The translations under genes and the position numbers were made by a program. The notes under the pieces are model-generated. The model saw only the letters and a list, made by a program, of their open reading frames with translations, was not told the DNA's origin and made no database searches. A DNA stretch of 64,000 nucleotides from CAKSQF01 sp963628435 (GTDB lineage Bacteria; Bacillota; Clostridia; Oscillospirales; CAG-272): positions 1 to 64,000 of the forward strand of contig CAVGEY010000006.1 in NCBI GenBank assembly GCA_963628435.1. The letters run 5' to 3'. Positions 25,491-34,816 of this stretch are shown one piece after another. Numbering within the stretch: position 1 is the first letter of the stretch; every line of letters starts with the position of its first letter.

Positions 25491-27848
25491 ATGGAAATGT
25501 GCGCAAGATGCAAAAAAAGAGTCGCCGTCGTGTTCATCACGCGTCTTGACGGCGACAAAACAATAAACGAAGGTATCTGCATAAAATGTGCGAAAGAACT
25601 CGGCATTAAGCCGGTAAACGACATTCTGCAGAACATGGGACTTTCGGACGAGGATCTCGACCGAATGGACATGGAAATGAATGACATGCTCGAAGCGTCT
25701 GCCGCCGACGGTGAAAATCCGGATGACGACGACGACGGTGTCGGATCGGATATGTCAGTATCCGACGGCAATGCACCGATGGGCAAAACACCGCCGCTCG
25801 ATATCGGTAAATTTCTCGGCAACATGGGCGGTCTGTTCGGAAAGCTCGGCGGAGCAGATCCGAGATTTTCGGGAAATCAGGGACAGTCGGAAGCTGTCAA
25901 AAAAGGAAAAGAGCAGAAAAAACGCAAGTTTCTCGAAATGTACTGCACCGATCTTACCCGCAGCGCGCGTGAGGGAAAGCTCGACCACATTGTCGGCAGA
26001 GAGCGCGAACTCTCGAGAATGATGCAGATTCTCTGCCGCAGGCAGAAGAATAATCCCTGTCTTATCGGTGAGCCCGGCGTCGGAAAAACGGCGATTGCGG
26101 AGGCGCTTGCCGAAAAAATTGCCGAAGGGAATGTGCCTGCAAGACTCAAAAACAAGGAAATTCATCTCGTCGATCTTACATCTCTTGTTGCGGGAACGCA
26201 GTTTCGCGGTCAGTTTGAGTCAAGAATAAAAGGACTCATCGAAGAAACGAAAGCGCTCGGCAACATAATTCTCGTAATTGACGAGGTTCACTCGATTGTC
26301 GGCGCGGGCGACAGCGAAGGAAGCATGAGTGCGGCAAACATTCTGAAGCCCGCTCTTTCGCGCGGCGAAATACAGCTTATCGGTGCGACTACGCTTGCCG
26401 AATACCGCAAATACATTGAAAAAGACTCGGCACTCGAACGCCGTTTTCAGCCGATTATCGTAGAAGAGCCCTCGATTGCCGAAACGACCGAAATTCTCAA
26501 AGGAATAAAAGGCTATTACGAAAACTTCCACGGACTCAAAATTCCCGACACGACAATAGAGCGCGCGGTAATCCTATCCGAAAGATACATAACCGACAGA
26601 TTTTTGCCCGACAAGGCAATCGACCTTATCGATGAGGCGGCTGCGCATCTTGCACTGATTTCTCCCGAAATCGAACGTGCCGAAAAGGCAGCCGATGCGC
26701 TTCGTGCGGCAACCGCCGAATGTGATGCTGCCGAATCGGACTCGGCCGAAAGCACCGATTCGGAGGAAAAATTCAAAAAAATCGCCGAACTTCGCTCGGC
26801 AAAGGCAAGAGCAAAAGAGGAGTTCGATGCGGCATCGGCGGCGCGCGACGGTGTAATGCTTACGACTGCGGAGCTTGCCGATGTCATTGAAATATGGACG
26901 GGCATACCGGCATCAAACATCACCGAAAATGAATACAAGCGCATTGACTCGCTTGCCGACCGTCTTAAATCGCGCATAATCGGTCAGGACGAAGCGGTGA
27001 ACGCCGTTGCACGCGCAATTAAACGCAACCGCGCGGGTGTTTCATACAAGCGCCGTCCTGTATCATTTATTTTTGCCGGCCCCACCGGAGTCGGAAAAAC
27101 CGAACTTGTAAAAACGCTTGCCGCCGATATGTTTGATTCTCCCGAAACACTCATAAGGCTTGACATGTCGGAATTTATGGAAAAACATTCGGTTTCGAGA
27201 ATTATCGGAGCGCCTCCCGGCTATGTCGGATACGATGAGGCAGGTCAGCTTACCGAAAAAATACGCAGAAAGCCATATTCGGTAATTCTTTTCGATGAAA
27301 TCGAAAAAGCGCATCCCGATGTTATGAACATCCTGCTTCAGATTCTCGACGACGGTATATTAACCGATGCTCAGGGCAGAAAGGTCAACTTCGAGAACAC
27401 GATAATCGTTATGACAACAAACGCGGGTGCGGTCGGCGTCGATGCCACTCCCGGCTTTACCGCCGTACAGGGATCCGCCGAAGAAGGAAAAACGAAAAAA
27501 GCACTCGAAGCATTCCTGCGTCCGGAATTTATCAACCGTGTCGATGAGATCATAACATTCCGCGCGCTGTCGGAAGACGATTTCGAAAAAATAGCGATGA
27601 TTCAGCTGTCCGATCTTGCAAAAACGCTTGCCGAAAAATCTATTTCCCTTCACTACACCGAAAAGGCCGCAACGATGCTCGCGAAAAAATCTTATTCGCG
27701 TGTCTACGGTGCGCGTAATCTGCGCCGCGTGATCGAACGCGAAATAGAGGATGTTCTCGCAAACAAGCTCATCGGCGATTACAATGCCACGATTACCGAT
27801 GCGTATATCGATGCGGATGATCAAAATCTTGTCGTTTCCTGCATTTAA
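25491..27848 (+). CDS. clpE: ClpE-like AAA+ chaperone/protease ATPase with N-terminal zinc finger
   Basis: The 785-residue Hsp100 protein unfolds substrates for the ClpP protease. Instead of the double Clp_N repeat it starts with a four-cysteine zinc finger (Cys4, Cys7, Cys30, Cys33), the mark of ClpE. An acidic linker (about 60-90) follows, then AAA-1 with Walker A GEPGVGKT near 193, a middle coiled region (about 390-450) and AAA-2 with GPTGVGKT near 530. ClpE helps in disaggregation and turnover under heat stress. I looked for CtsR-type heptad repeats upstream and found none. The symbol is by domain plan only. Confidence 0.85.
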   Translation: MEMCARCKKRVAVVFITRLDGDKTINEGICIKCAKELGIKPVNDILQNMGLSDEDLDRMDMEMNDMLEASAADGENPDDDDDGVGSDMSVSDGNAPMGKTPPLDIGKFLGNMGGLFGKLGGADPRFSGNQGQSEAVKKGKEQKKRKFLEMYCTDLTRSAREGKLDHIVGRERELSRMMQILCRRQKNNPCLIGEPGVGKTAIAEALAEKIAEGNVPARLKNKEIHLVDLTSLVAGTQFRGQFESRIKGLIEETKALGNIILVIDEVHSIVGAGDSEGSMSAANILKPALSRGEIQLIGATTLAEYRKYIEKDSALERRFQPIIVEEPSIAETTEILKGIKGYYENFHGLKIPDTTIERAVILSERYITDRFLPDKAIDLIDEAAAHLALISPEIERAEKAADALRAATAECDAAESDSAESTDSEEKFKKIAELRSAKARAKEEFDAASAARDGVMLTTAELADVIEIWTGIPASNITENEYKRIDSLADRLKSRIIGQDEAVNAVARAIKRNRAGVSYKRRPVSFIFAGPTGVGKTELVKTLAADMFDSPETLIRLDMSEFMEKHSVSRIIGAPPGYVGYDEAGQLTEKIRRKPYSVILFDEIEKAHPDVMNILLQILDDGILTDAQGRKVNFENTIIVMTTNAGAVGVDATPGFTAVQGSAEEGKTKKALEAFLRPEFINRVDEIITFRALSEDDFEKIAMIQLSDLAKTLAEKSISLHYTEKAATMLAKKSYSRVYGARNLRRVIEREIEDVLANKLIGDYNATITDAYIDADDQNLVVSCI

Positions 27849-27911
27849 CCGATAAACGGCCGATACTGCAGAGAACGGCTAAAACTTCAAAAGGAAGGTA
27901 TAATCATAATT

Positions 27912-30710
27912 ATGTCCGACCGTTGGTATGATCTCTCACCGATCGAGACTGCCGAAAAAACAAATACCGATCTCCATTCGGGGCTTACATACGCCGAGGC
28001 AAATTCGAGAATTGCGAAAAACGGTCTCAATACCGTTTTTCCGCTTCCGCGGGGTTCGTTCTTCGATTATGTGCGCAAGCTCCCCATTAACAGTCTTTCG
28101 ATTCTGCTTGCTCTGTCGGCAATTCCATCGGCACTCTTCGGGCATACCGCCATGGCGATTGCCCTCGTTGCCACTCTTATGCTGAACTATATAACAGTGG
28201 CGCTGATTTATGTCAAAGCTCAGCGTGTAATCGCTCAGATGGGACGCTTCTCTCTCCCGACCGCAAAGGTTCTGCGCGACGGGAAGATGACGGTTATACG
28301 TCAGGAAAACGTGGTTACGGGCGACATCATCTTCCTTTCGGCAGGCGACATAGTTCCCTGCGATGCAAGACTGATTGAAGACGACAATCTGTTTGTGCTC
28401 GAAACGGGCATCACGGAAGCCCGCTTCCCGGTTCGCAAGGACAGTGAATATCAAAACATACGCAACATAAAACCGCATGAGGCACTCAACATGGTCTATG
28501 CGTCAACCATCGTTCAGAGCGGAAGAGGAAAGGCGATTGCCTGCCGAACCGGAAAATCAACTCTTGTGTGCCGGAGCGAAAAGAATAAAGCGGCGGTTTC
28601 ATACGACAAGCTCGGAGTGTTCGACAAACTTCACAGAATTTCGTTTTTTGTGACTCTTGCCGCTATTCTGCTCACTTTTGTTCTTACCGTAATCAATATG
28701 ATTCCCGGCATCGGCAAGCTCGGTTCACTTGACGGTCTTCTCTACTCGCTCTCATTCGGCTGCGGTGCAATGACCGAATTTTACGCGATTTTCGGCTATA
28801 TAATCGTTGCCGTAGGCGTATTCTGCTCGATGAACCGGACGGGACCGACCGTTACCGGCGCACTTATCAAAAACGCCGAAAAACTCGAAAAAATGTGCGG
28901 GCTCGATACTCTGATAATTCCGCCGGAAGCGGTTGCCGCCTCACAGGATATTGTTCTTGACCGCATTTATACAGACAACGGCTACGACAGATGGTATGAG
29001 AAGAAAAAAGACGGTTTTGAAAAAAATTCCGACTGTTCGCGTCTTATCTGCTATGCGGTCGTATCCACCGGAATATACGGAAGCAGACTCGCGTCGCTGA
29101 ATGCCACAGGCAACAATGTATACAGCAGCGAAGAAGAAGCGATAATCAGATGCGCAGAGGAAAACAGGCTTTACAACCTCGAACTTGACAAACACTTTCC
29201 GCTGCGCGAGCATCTCGAAAAATGCGAATACTGCCGATTTGACGTATCTCTGATAAAGCAGGAAAGCGACAACATAATAATTGCGCGCGGAACGGCTGAC
29301 GATATTTTGAATTCATGCTCATATTTCCGTGCCTCCGACGGTTCGGTTCGCGGCATGAACAATATCACGAGAAGCAGGCTGTCGACAATAGCCGCTCAGA
29401 TGACGCGCGAACGCGGTATTGTTATCGGAATTGCCACAAACAAATCTGTTTACAACTCACTTGTCAGGCTGTCCGACAGCCTGTCGGACATGATATTCGA
29501 GGGATTCCTCGGTTTCAGCGAGCCGATGCTTACCGACATTGAACTTACAATCAGCAAATGCAAATCGGCCGGCATCAATGTTCTGCTTTTCGTACCCGAC
29601 AAAACCGAGCGCGGCATAAGAATCGCAAACGCCATCGGAATAATGGACGACACAGACAGGCAGGTTGCCGACGGCAAAGAACTTGCCGCAAAAGAGGACC
29701 GCGAAATCACCGCGCGTCTTTCCGATTATGTCCTATATGAAAACATGGACGCCCAAACAGAGCGCCGTATAATAAGGCTTCTGCGTGCAGGCGGACGCAA
29801 GGTGGGCTTTCTCGGTCTTCGGTTTGAGGAAATCACTGCCATGCGCGAAGCCGATGTTTCGTTTACTCAAAGCATTACTCTTTCCGACAATCGGCCGGGA
29901 CGAAAAAAAGCGGTGTCCGAGCTGCCGATAAGCGTCAGCAAATCGGGAGGGGGCGCTCCGAGCGGATGCGATGCGATGCGTTTCGTTTCGGACGTGATTC
30001 TGTCGATCGTAACAAGAAACAATCCGCTCGGAGGAATGAACGCTCTGCTTTCATCCATCGAACGCGCAATGGCGGTTTATTCCAACATCAGCCGTCTTAT
30101 GACCTATCTTTTGACCGTGAACACGGCAAAACTGATTCTGCTTCTCTGCTCATTCTTTACGGGAACGTATCTGATGACTCCGGTTCAGATGCTGATTTGC
30201 GGAATGGTCTATGATCTTGCTGCCGTTATGGTTATCTCGTTCGAGAAGCCGCAGCGGGATATTCTCGGCAGTTTTCGCACGGGCGGAAGTGCCTCGGCAG
30301 CTGCATTCAAGGGCGGAATCAAATCGGTTTTTGAGGGGATTCTTCTCGGCATCGGCGCCGTTATTCTGTCTGCCGTTCTGCAGGCTGTCAAGGCGCAGAG
30401 TGCCGACAGCATCTGCACGCCGATATTTGTCGCGATGCTTATCGCATCACTCTTTATTTTGGTTGAAAGCGGACGAAAAGAGAGCCTGATTTCCGGAAAC
30501 ATCGTGCTGTCGAATATGTTTTTGACCGTTTTGCTATCGGTACTGCTTTTCATTTCATGCGGACTTATCTTCCCGAAATTCGGCGGTATTTTCGGCATTT
30601 ACCGCATGAGCTGGAAGAGCTGTCTCGGAATATTTATTCTGATTTTCGCATTTGCGATTATTGTCGGACTGCTCAAATATCGGCGCAAATCAAAAAAATC
30701 CGAAAAATAA
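27912..30710 (+). CDS. P-type ATPase homologue lacking catalytic motifs (pseudo-ATPase)
   Basis: The 932 residues follow the P2-type ATPase plan: N-terminal cation_ATPase_N region, paired membrane helices, an A domain with LSAGDIVPCDAR near 147, a P/N region and six C-terminal helices (including PVQMLICGMVYDLAAV, aligned to the M6 region). The signature residues are gone. TGES reads TEAR (about 167-170). The phosphorylation motif DKTGT reads PPEAV (337-341), in otherwise alignable context (EKLEKMCGLDTLII). TGD reads VPD near 558, and the GDGVND hinge reads LRFEEI near 635. The open frame is intact with normal codon use, so it is not a decaying gene. It probably has a structural, binding or regulatory role. 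Neighbours are ClpE and a CNNM-type magnesium-related protein. Confidence 0.8.
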   Translation: MSDRWYDLSPIETAEKTNTDLHSGLTYAEANSRIAKNGLNTVFPLPRGSFFDYVRKLPINSLSILLALSAIPSALFGHTAMAIALVATLMLNYITVALIYVKAQRVIAQMGRFSLPTAKVLRDGKMTVIRQENVVTGDIIFLSAGDIVPCDARLIEDDNLFVLETGITEARFPVRKDSEYQNIRNIKPHEALNMVYASTIVQSGRGKAIACRTGKSTLVCRSEKNKAAVSYDKLGVFDKLHRISFFVTLAAILLTFVLTVINMIPGIGKLGSLDGLLYSLSFGCGAMTEFYAIFGYIIVAVGVFCSMNRTGPTVTGALIKNAEKLEKMCGLDTLIIPPEAVAASQDIVLDRIYTDNGYDRWYEKKKDGFEKNSDCSRLICYAVVSTGIYGSRLASLNATGNNVYSSEEEAIIRCAEENRLYNLELDKHFPLREHLEKCEYCRFDVSLIKQESDNIIIARGTADDILNSCSYFRASDGSVRGMNNITRSRLSTIAAQMTRERGIVIGIATNKSVYNSLVRLSDSLSDMIFEGFLGFSEPMLTDIELTISKCKSAGINVLLFVPDKTERGIRIANAIGIMDDTDRQVADGKELAAKEDREITARLSDYVLYENMDAQTERRIIRLLRAGGRKVGFLGLRFEEITAMREADVSFTQSITLSDNRPGRKKAVSELPISVSKSGGGAPSGCDAMRFVSDVILSIVTRNNPLGGMNALLSSIERAMAVYSNISRLMTYLLTVNTAKLILLLCSFFTGTYLMTPVQMLICGMVYDLAAVMVISFEKPQRDILGSFRTGGSASAAAFKGGIKSVFEGILLGIGAVILSAVLQAVKAQSADSICTPIFVAMLIASLFILVESGRKESLISGNIVLSNMFLTVLLSVLLFISCGLIFPKFGGIFGIYRMSWKSCLGIFILIFAFAIIVGLLKYRRKSKKSEK

Positions 30711-30736
30711 TCTCATTTTATGTTTTATGATACAAG

Positions 30737-30770
30737 AATCGGGCGGCATCGGTTGCCGCCCGATTTTCTT
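30737..30770 (+). terminator. Intrinsic terminator after the P-type ATPase homologue
   Basis: Twelve-base stem AATCGGGCGGCA and its complement, 5-nt loop, TTTTCTTTT. Confidence 0.9.
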
Positions 30771-30798
30771 TTATCAACCGCAAAATGCGAAAAAAGAC

Positions 30799-30827
30799 TT
30801 GCTTTTTGTAAATTTATATGTTATAAT
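30799..30827 (+). promoter_or_regulatory. Promoter for the CNNM/CorC gene
   Basis: TTGCTT, 17 bp, TATAAT, about 90 bp before the start codon. Confidence 0.65.
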
Positions 30828-30916
30828 CTATAAAATTGCTTTTATTAGCTTTACAAAATAAAGCGGCAATTAGAAAAATATTTATTTTCTGTTATACGAG
30901 GAGATGATTTTCATTT

Positions 30917-32278
30917 ATGGATCCTGCCGGTAGTATGCAGATAGCTGCGCTGATTGTTCTGGTGCTGCTATCCGCTTTTTTCTCAGGAACCGAAACGGCT
31001 TTTACAAGCTTCAACAAAACACGTATGAAAACACTTGCACAGGACGGCAACAAGAAAGCCAAGTCGGTGATGTGGGTTGAGGACAATTACGAGAAATTTC
31101 TTTCGACCATTCTTGTCGGAAACAATATCGTAAACATCACGGCATCGACAATTTCCACTCTCTTGTTCACATCCTTCATCAAGGGAAACGCAAGTCTTGC
31201 GGCAACACTTTCGACTGCCGTTATGACTGTTATCATTCTGATGTTCGGCGAGATTTCGCCGAAATTTCTCGGCAAAGACTTTGCCGACAGCTACACAATG
31301 AAGGTTGTCGGCGTCATCCGTTTTCTGATGGTTGTATTCACCCCTCTGACCGCCTTTTTCTCGCTTTGGAAAAAAATCATTTCGAAGCTTTTCAAACGTA
31401 AAGACGATTCGATGTCGGTTATCGAGGACGAAATCATCACTATGGTCGAAGAAGCACAGAATGAAGGCGACATGGACGAACACGAGGGCAATCTCATCAA
31501 GAATGCAATCGAGTTCACCGATCTCGAAGTTTCAAGTGTTCTCACACCGCGAATCGATATTGTTGCGGTTTCGGACGATATGCCGATAAGTGAAATAAGT
31601 GAACTTTTCCGTACGAGCGGTTTTTCGCGTCTGCCGGTTTACAACGAGACAATCGACAACATAATCGGTGTCATACACGAAAAAGACTTCTACCGACTCA
31701 TTTCGGACGGAGAGCGCGATTTCAGGCCGGTGATAAACAAGGTTATGTTTATTACCGAAAGTATGAAAATCTCAAAACTGCTTCGCAAATTTCAAGAGGA
31801 AAAATCGCACATGGCGATTGTTGTCGACGAATACGGCGGGACCGCCGGAATCGTCACAATGGAAGATGTCCTCGAAGGTCTTGTAGGCGAAATTTGGGAC
31901 GAGCATGACGAGATTATCGAAAACATCAAGACGATATCCGACGATACCTATCTTGTCAACGGCGGTGCGCCGATGAACGATCTTTCGGACATACATGATT
32001 TTTCGGACGAAGTTCTTGAGGAAAACGCCACGGTCAACGGCTGGGTACTCGACAATCTCGGAAAAATCCCCGAAGTCGGAGACAAATTCGAATACGAAAA
32101 TCTCTCTGTCGAGATAATCGAAACCGACGGCAAGCGCGCATCCGAAATAAAAATAAAAGTAAACCCTCTTCCCGATGAAGATGATGATGACGATAAAAAT
32201 CAGAAAGACCGCCATGACGACGATGATGACGATGATGACAACGACGACAAATCGGAAAAAGGAAAGACACGCGGATAA
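30917..32278 (+). CDS. CNNM/CorC-type membrane protein (hemolysin family)
   Basis: The 453-residue protein has an N-terminal CNNM (DUF21) membrane domain (about 1-190), two CBS domains (about 205-330; SGFSRLPVY and VDEYGGTAGIVT are typical), and a CorC_HlyC C-terminal domain (about 340-425). The end is a highly acidic tail of Asp repeats. Members are implicated in Mg2+ efflux or tolerance, with CBS domains sensing adenine nucleotides. The acidic tail is unusual and may bind divalent cations. It is monocistronic with its own promoter and terminator. Confidence 0.92.
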   Translation: MDPAGSMQIAALIVLVLLSAFFSGTETAFTSFNKTRMKTLAQDGNKKAKSVMWVEDNYEKFLSTILVGNNIVNITASTISTLLFTSFIKGNASLAATLSTAVMTVIILMFGEISPKFLGKDFADSYTMKVVGVIRFLMVVFTPLTAFFSLWKKIISKLFKRKDDSMSVIEDEIITMVEEAQNEGDMDEHEGNLIKNAIEFTDLEVSSVLTPRIDIVAVSDDMPISEISELFRTSGFSRLPVYNETIDNIIGVIHEKDFYRLISDGERDFRPVINKVMFITESMKISKLLRKFQEEKSHMAIVVDEYGGTAGIVTMEDVLEGLVGEIWDEHDEIIENIKTISDDTYLVNGGAPMNDLSDIHDFSDEVLEENATVNGWVLDNLGKIPEVGDKFEYENLSVEIIETDGKRASEIKIKVNPLPDEDDDDDKNQKDRHDDDDDDDDNDDKSEKGKTRG

Positions 32279-32290
32279 AATCACATAAAG

Positions 32291-32329
32291 AAACCTCCCG
32301 AAAAACATTCTGTTTTTCGGGAGGTTTTT
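32291..32329. terminator. Bidirectional intrinsic terminator
   Basis: Near-perfect 17-base stem (AAACCTCCCGAAAAACA and complement) between convergent genes; T-runs on both strands. Confidence 0.9.
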
Positions 32330-32348
32330 CATTTACGGCAGGCAGCAA

Positions 32349-33266
32349 TCAGACGGCGATGTCGTCGCCTATGTATTTATAGGGATGATTTGTTTTATAG
32401 GTGTCTACCAGATTGGCAAGTTTCGTTATCGCTTTTGCGGCATTGCCGTCGCTCTCGTTGAATTTTTCCGTATACTGCTCATAGTTCAGTCCACCACTGT
32501 ACATGACACAGTTATACATATCAACATAAGCGTCATAAAGTTCGTCAACCGATGATTTTATGCTTTCGAGTTCGCAATTTTCGGGCACGGTCATAAGGGT
32601 TGCCCACATACTGTCTATATTCGTCTTGTTTGTCATTACCGTATCGATATTTTCTTTTTGACTTTTCTGAATTGCCGCAATTACATCACCTATTTCACTG
32701 TATTTGGATTCCCAAATAAATGCGTACCACTCGGTTTGGAGTTCATTTCCGATTGTTTCAAGCAAAACGGCATCGTTCAGCACGGATGCCGCAAAATTCA
32801 CGGTTGTGTCGAGATATGATTGTATTTTCTCTTCTTTTTCTTTTTCCTGTTTGATTTTATCCTGTTTTTCTTTTTCCTTGACAGCCTCTTCACATTCGGC
32901 GATTTTGCTCTTACTGTCCTTATGCCCGTCAAGAGCCTCAAACGCGGTTATCGCCTCTTCGTATTTGCCGTCTTTCATAAGCTCGGAAGCCGCTTCATAG
33001 TCCCGATCTTTTATGGCATTCCGACATTCGTTGATTTTGTCTTCGCTGTCCTTATATCCGTCAAGCTCCTCAAACACGGTTATCGCCTCTTCGTATTTGC
33101 CGTCACTCATCAGCGCTTTAGCTTCCGAATATTTCACTTTCGATTTAGTGTCTTTCTTCTCGGTTTCCTCCGACTCTTCGCTGTTGCCGCATGCCGCAAA
33201 CATCACGGGTGATGAGCAGAGCATAACCGCAGCAAGCAGTACGGCAATCTTTTTTCTGAGTGTCAT
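32349..33266 (-). CDS. Lipoprotein with two tandem YEEAI repeats
   Basis: The 305 residues begin with a signal peptide and lipobox at Cys26 (FAACGNS). Two 40-residue repeats (45-84 and 89-128) share DGKYEEAI.FE.LDG.KDS, a TPR-like helical pattern found in many clostridial surface proteins. A charged Lys/Glu helix (129-150) leads to a helical C-terminal domain with no family I recognise. It is probably a surface-anchored protein. It has its own consensus promoter and is transcribed away from the VanY-like gene. Confidence 0.75.
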   Translation of the reverse strand: MTLRKKIAVLLAAVMLCSSPVMFAACGNSEESEETEKKDTKSKVKYSEAKALMSDGKYEEAITVFEELDGYKDSEDKINECRNAIKDRDYEAASELMKDGKYEEAITAFEALDGHKDSKSKIAECEEAVKEKEKQDKIKQEKEKEEKIQSYLDTTVNFAASVLNDAVLLETIGNELQTEWYAFIWESKYSEIGDVIAAIQKSQKENIDTVMTNKTNIDSMWATLMTVPENCELESIKSSVDELYDAYVDMYNCVMYSGGLNYEQYTEKFNESDGNAAKAITKLANLVDTYKTNHPYKYIGDDIAV

Positions 33267-33347
33267 AATGTCATTCTCTCCTTGTCAGCTATGAATAGCT
33301 CTTAAAATGTTTCGGGCAGAGCCGCTATTGCCCGTCTTTCCGATTTC

Positions 33348-33376
33348 ATTATACCGATTATTAACAGATATGTCAA
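33348..33376 (-). promoter_or_regulatory. Perfect-consensus promoter for the repeat lipoprotein
   Basis: On the minus strand: TTGACA, 17 bp, TATAAT, both boxes fully consensus. Confidence 0.85.
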
Positions 33377-33457
33377 TGTTTTCCGACAAATTGCAAAAAA
33401 AATTCAAACGGGATTTTTTTAGCGGCATCACAAATCTATTTTATTTGCAGTTTATAC

Positions 33458-33486
33458 TTGAAAAGTTTATAAAATTCGGATATAAT
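33458..33486 (+). promoter_or_regulatory. Promoter for the VanY-like gene
   Basis: TTGAAA, 17 bp, TATAAT, divergent from 33348-33376. Confidence 0.8.
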
Positions 33487-33540
33487 GAAAGTATCGGAAG
33501 GTACCGCTTTTACTAAGACAACGAAAGGAAACTTTTTATT

Positions 33541-34659
33541 ATGCAAAACGGAAACGACAGCAACATATACAAGCCGAAATCGGCTCCGATAGTTTTTGCC
33601 GCTTTACTTATGATTGTACTTGTTGCACTTATTATAATAGTTACTCTTATGCTCGGAAAAGGAAGTTCGGATCCCGTCGGAACGACAGCCGACATCACAA
33701 CCGCAAAAAAAGAGGTTACAACGCGTATACCGGTTTCTCCGAGCACATCGACCGTCGCACCTACAACCACCGCCATTCCATCGACAACAACCGCCGAACA
33801 GTCGAAATCTCCGATAACAACGCTTGCTCCCGACACCGACGGCGATGTTACGACGACCGCGCGTCATTACAGCAAAGTGGAACCGACCGCCGGCGAGGTT
33901 AAGATGTCATCGAATGCCATCGGAAAAGGCAGTCTTATTCTTATAAACACGAACAACAAGTATAAATCGGACAATAAGCTGATTGACAGAACGCAGATGA
34001 GCGAGCTGTCGGCGCAAAAACTGGCCGACACATACGGATTCGTAAAAGTTCCGAAGTGCAATGCGTATCTTATTAAAAACAACAAACTGTTTTTGAACAG
34101 CGATGCGGCGATTGAGTTTGTCAACATGATGAGCGCATTCGCGGTCGAAAGCGGAAACACCGATGTTCAGCTAAGAAACGCGTACTACTACGACGCGTCC
34201 GAAGATGTCTGCGTCAACTGCACGGGTTATTATGTGGATCTTGAAATCAACAAAAATCAAAAGCTCTATCCGCTGAACTATGTCAAATACAAATCCGATT
34301 ATTACGATTGGTTTATCTCAAACTCATACAGATTCGGATTTATCCATATCGGCGAAGCAAAGAGCATCAGCGGCGAGGACAGATATTCGACATTCAGATT
34401 TGTCGGCATCGCTCACGCTACATATATGCATGACAACGACATCGAATTCGAAGATTATCTGAAAATGCTGAAATCACATACAATCGAAAAGCTCATCACA
34501 TTTACCGATCATGATGGTGTATCGTGGATGATATATTATGTGCCTGCGGCAGGTGACGAGACTGTGATACCCGTAACCGGAACAGCGGAATGTTACCGAA
34601 TTTCGGGCAACAATACCGACGGATTTATTGTAACAATCAACACGGCGTATTTTTCATAA
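33541..34659 (+). CDS. Membrane-anchored VanY-like protein without zinc ligands
   Basis: A membrane anchor (about 15-38) and a Thr/Ser/Pro-rich linker (45-108) hold a C-terminal domain (about 120-372) with VanY (peptidase M15B) order of features. GYYVDLEI corresponds to the GLAVDI region, WFISNSYRFGFIH to the helix after it, and STFRFVGIAHATYMHDND to the WHFRYVG segment followed by the LEEYL-type helix. The His and Asp positions that bind zinc in active D,D-carboxypeptidases (SxHxxGxAxD and WHxR) are not kept. I infer a peptidoglycan-binding pseudo-enzyme. Homology is by eye only and is moderate. Confidence 0.6.
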   Translation: MQNGNDSNIYKPKSAPIVFAALLMIVLVALIIIVTLMLGKGSSDPVGTTADITTAKKEVTTRIPVSPSTSTVAPTTTAIPSTTTAEQSKSPITTLAPDTDGDVTTTARHYSKVEPTAGEVKMSSNAIGKGSLILINTNNKYKSDNKLIDRTQMSELSAQKLADTYGFVKVPKCNAYLIKNNKLFLNSDAAIEFVNMMSAFAVESGNTDVQLRNAYYYDASEDVCVNCTGYYVDLEINKNQKLYPLNYVKYKSDYYDWFISNSYRFGFIHIGEAKSISGEDRYSTFRFVGIAHATYMHDNDIEFEDYLKMLKSHTIEKLITFTDHDGVSWMIYYVPAAGDETVIPVTGTAECYRISGNNTDGFIVTINTAYFS

Positions 34660-34703
34660 TCGGATTTCATTTTCGATTTTCGGCTGAAAATTGTCTTTGC
34701 TAC

Positions 34704-34732
34704 TTGACAAAGACATATCTTTATGTTAGAAT
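34704..34732 (+). promoter_or_regulatory. Promoter of the aromatic amino-acid operon
   Basis: TTGACA, 17 bp, TAGAAT, about 28 bp before the leader-peptide start. Confidence 0.8.
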
Positions 34733-34759
34733 GAATAAAAATTCAACGGAGTATTTAAC

Positions 34760-34816
34760 ATGAACATCTTTTTTGCGGCATACGGATATTACTATTATTT
34801 CTTTTTTGAGAGATAA
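34760..34816 (+). CDS. Phe/Tyr-rich attenuation leader peptide
   Basis: An 18-codon ORF reading MNIFFAAYGYYYYFFFER, with five Phe and five Tyr, preceded by CGGAG at 34747-34751 and ending TAA followed by TAG. It sits between the operon promoter and a terminator and has no other plausible role than to measure charged tRNA-Phe and tRNA-Tyr by ribosome stalling. It is too short for standard gene finders. Confidence 0.85.
   Translation: MNIFFAAYGYYYYFFFER

Noticed and set aside
27912..30710. Pseudogene call for the P-type ATPase homologue
   Set aside because: The frame is open throughout, and the ribosome site and codon use look normal; only the catalytic residues are changed.
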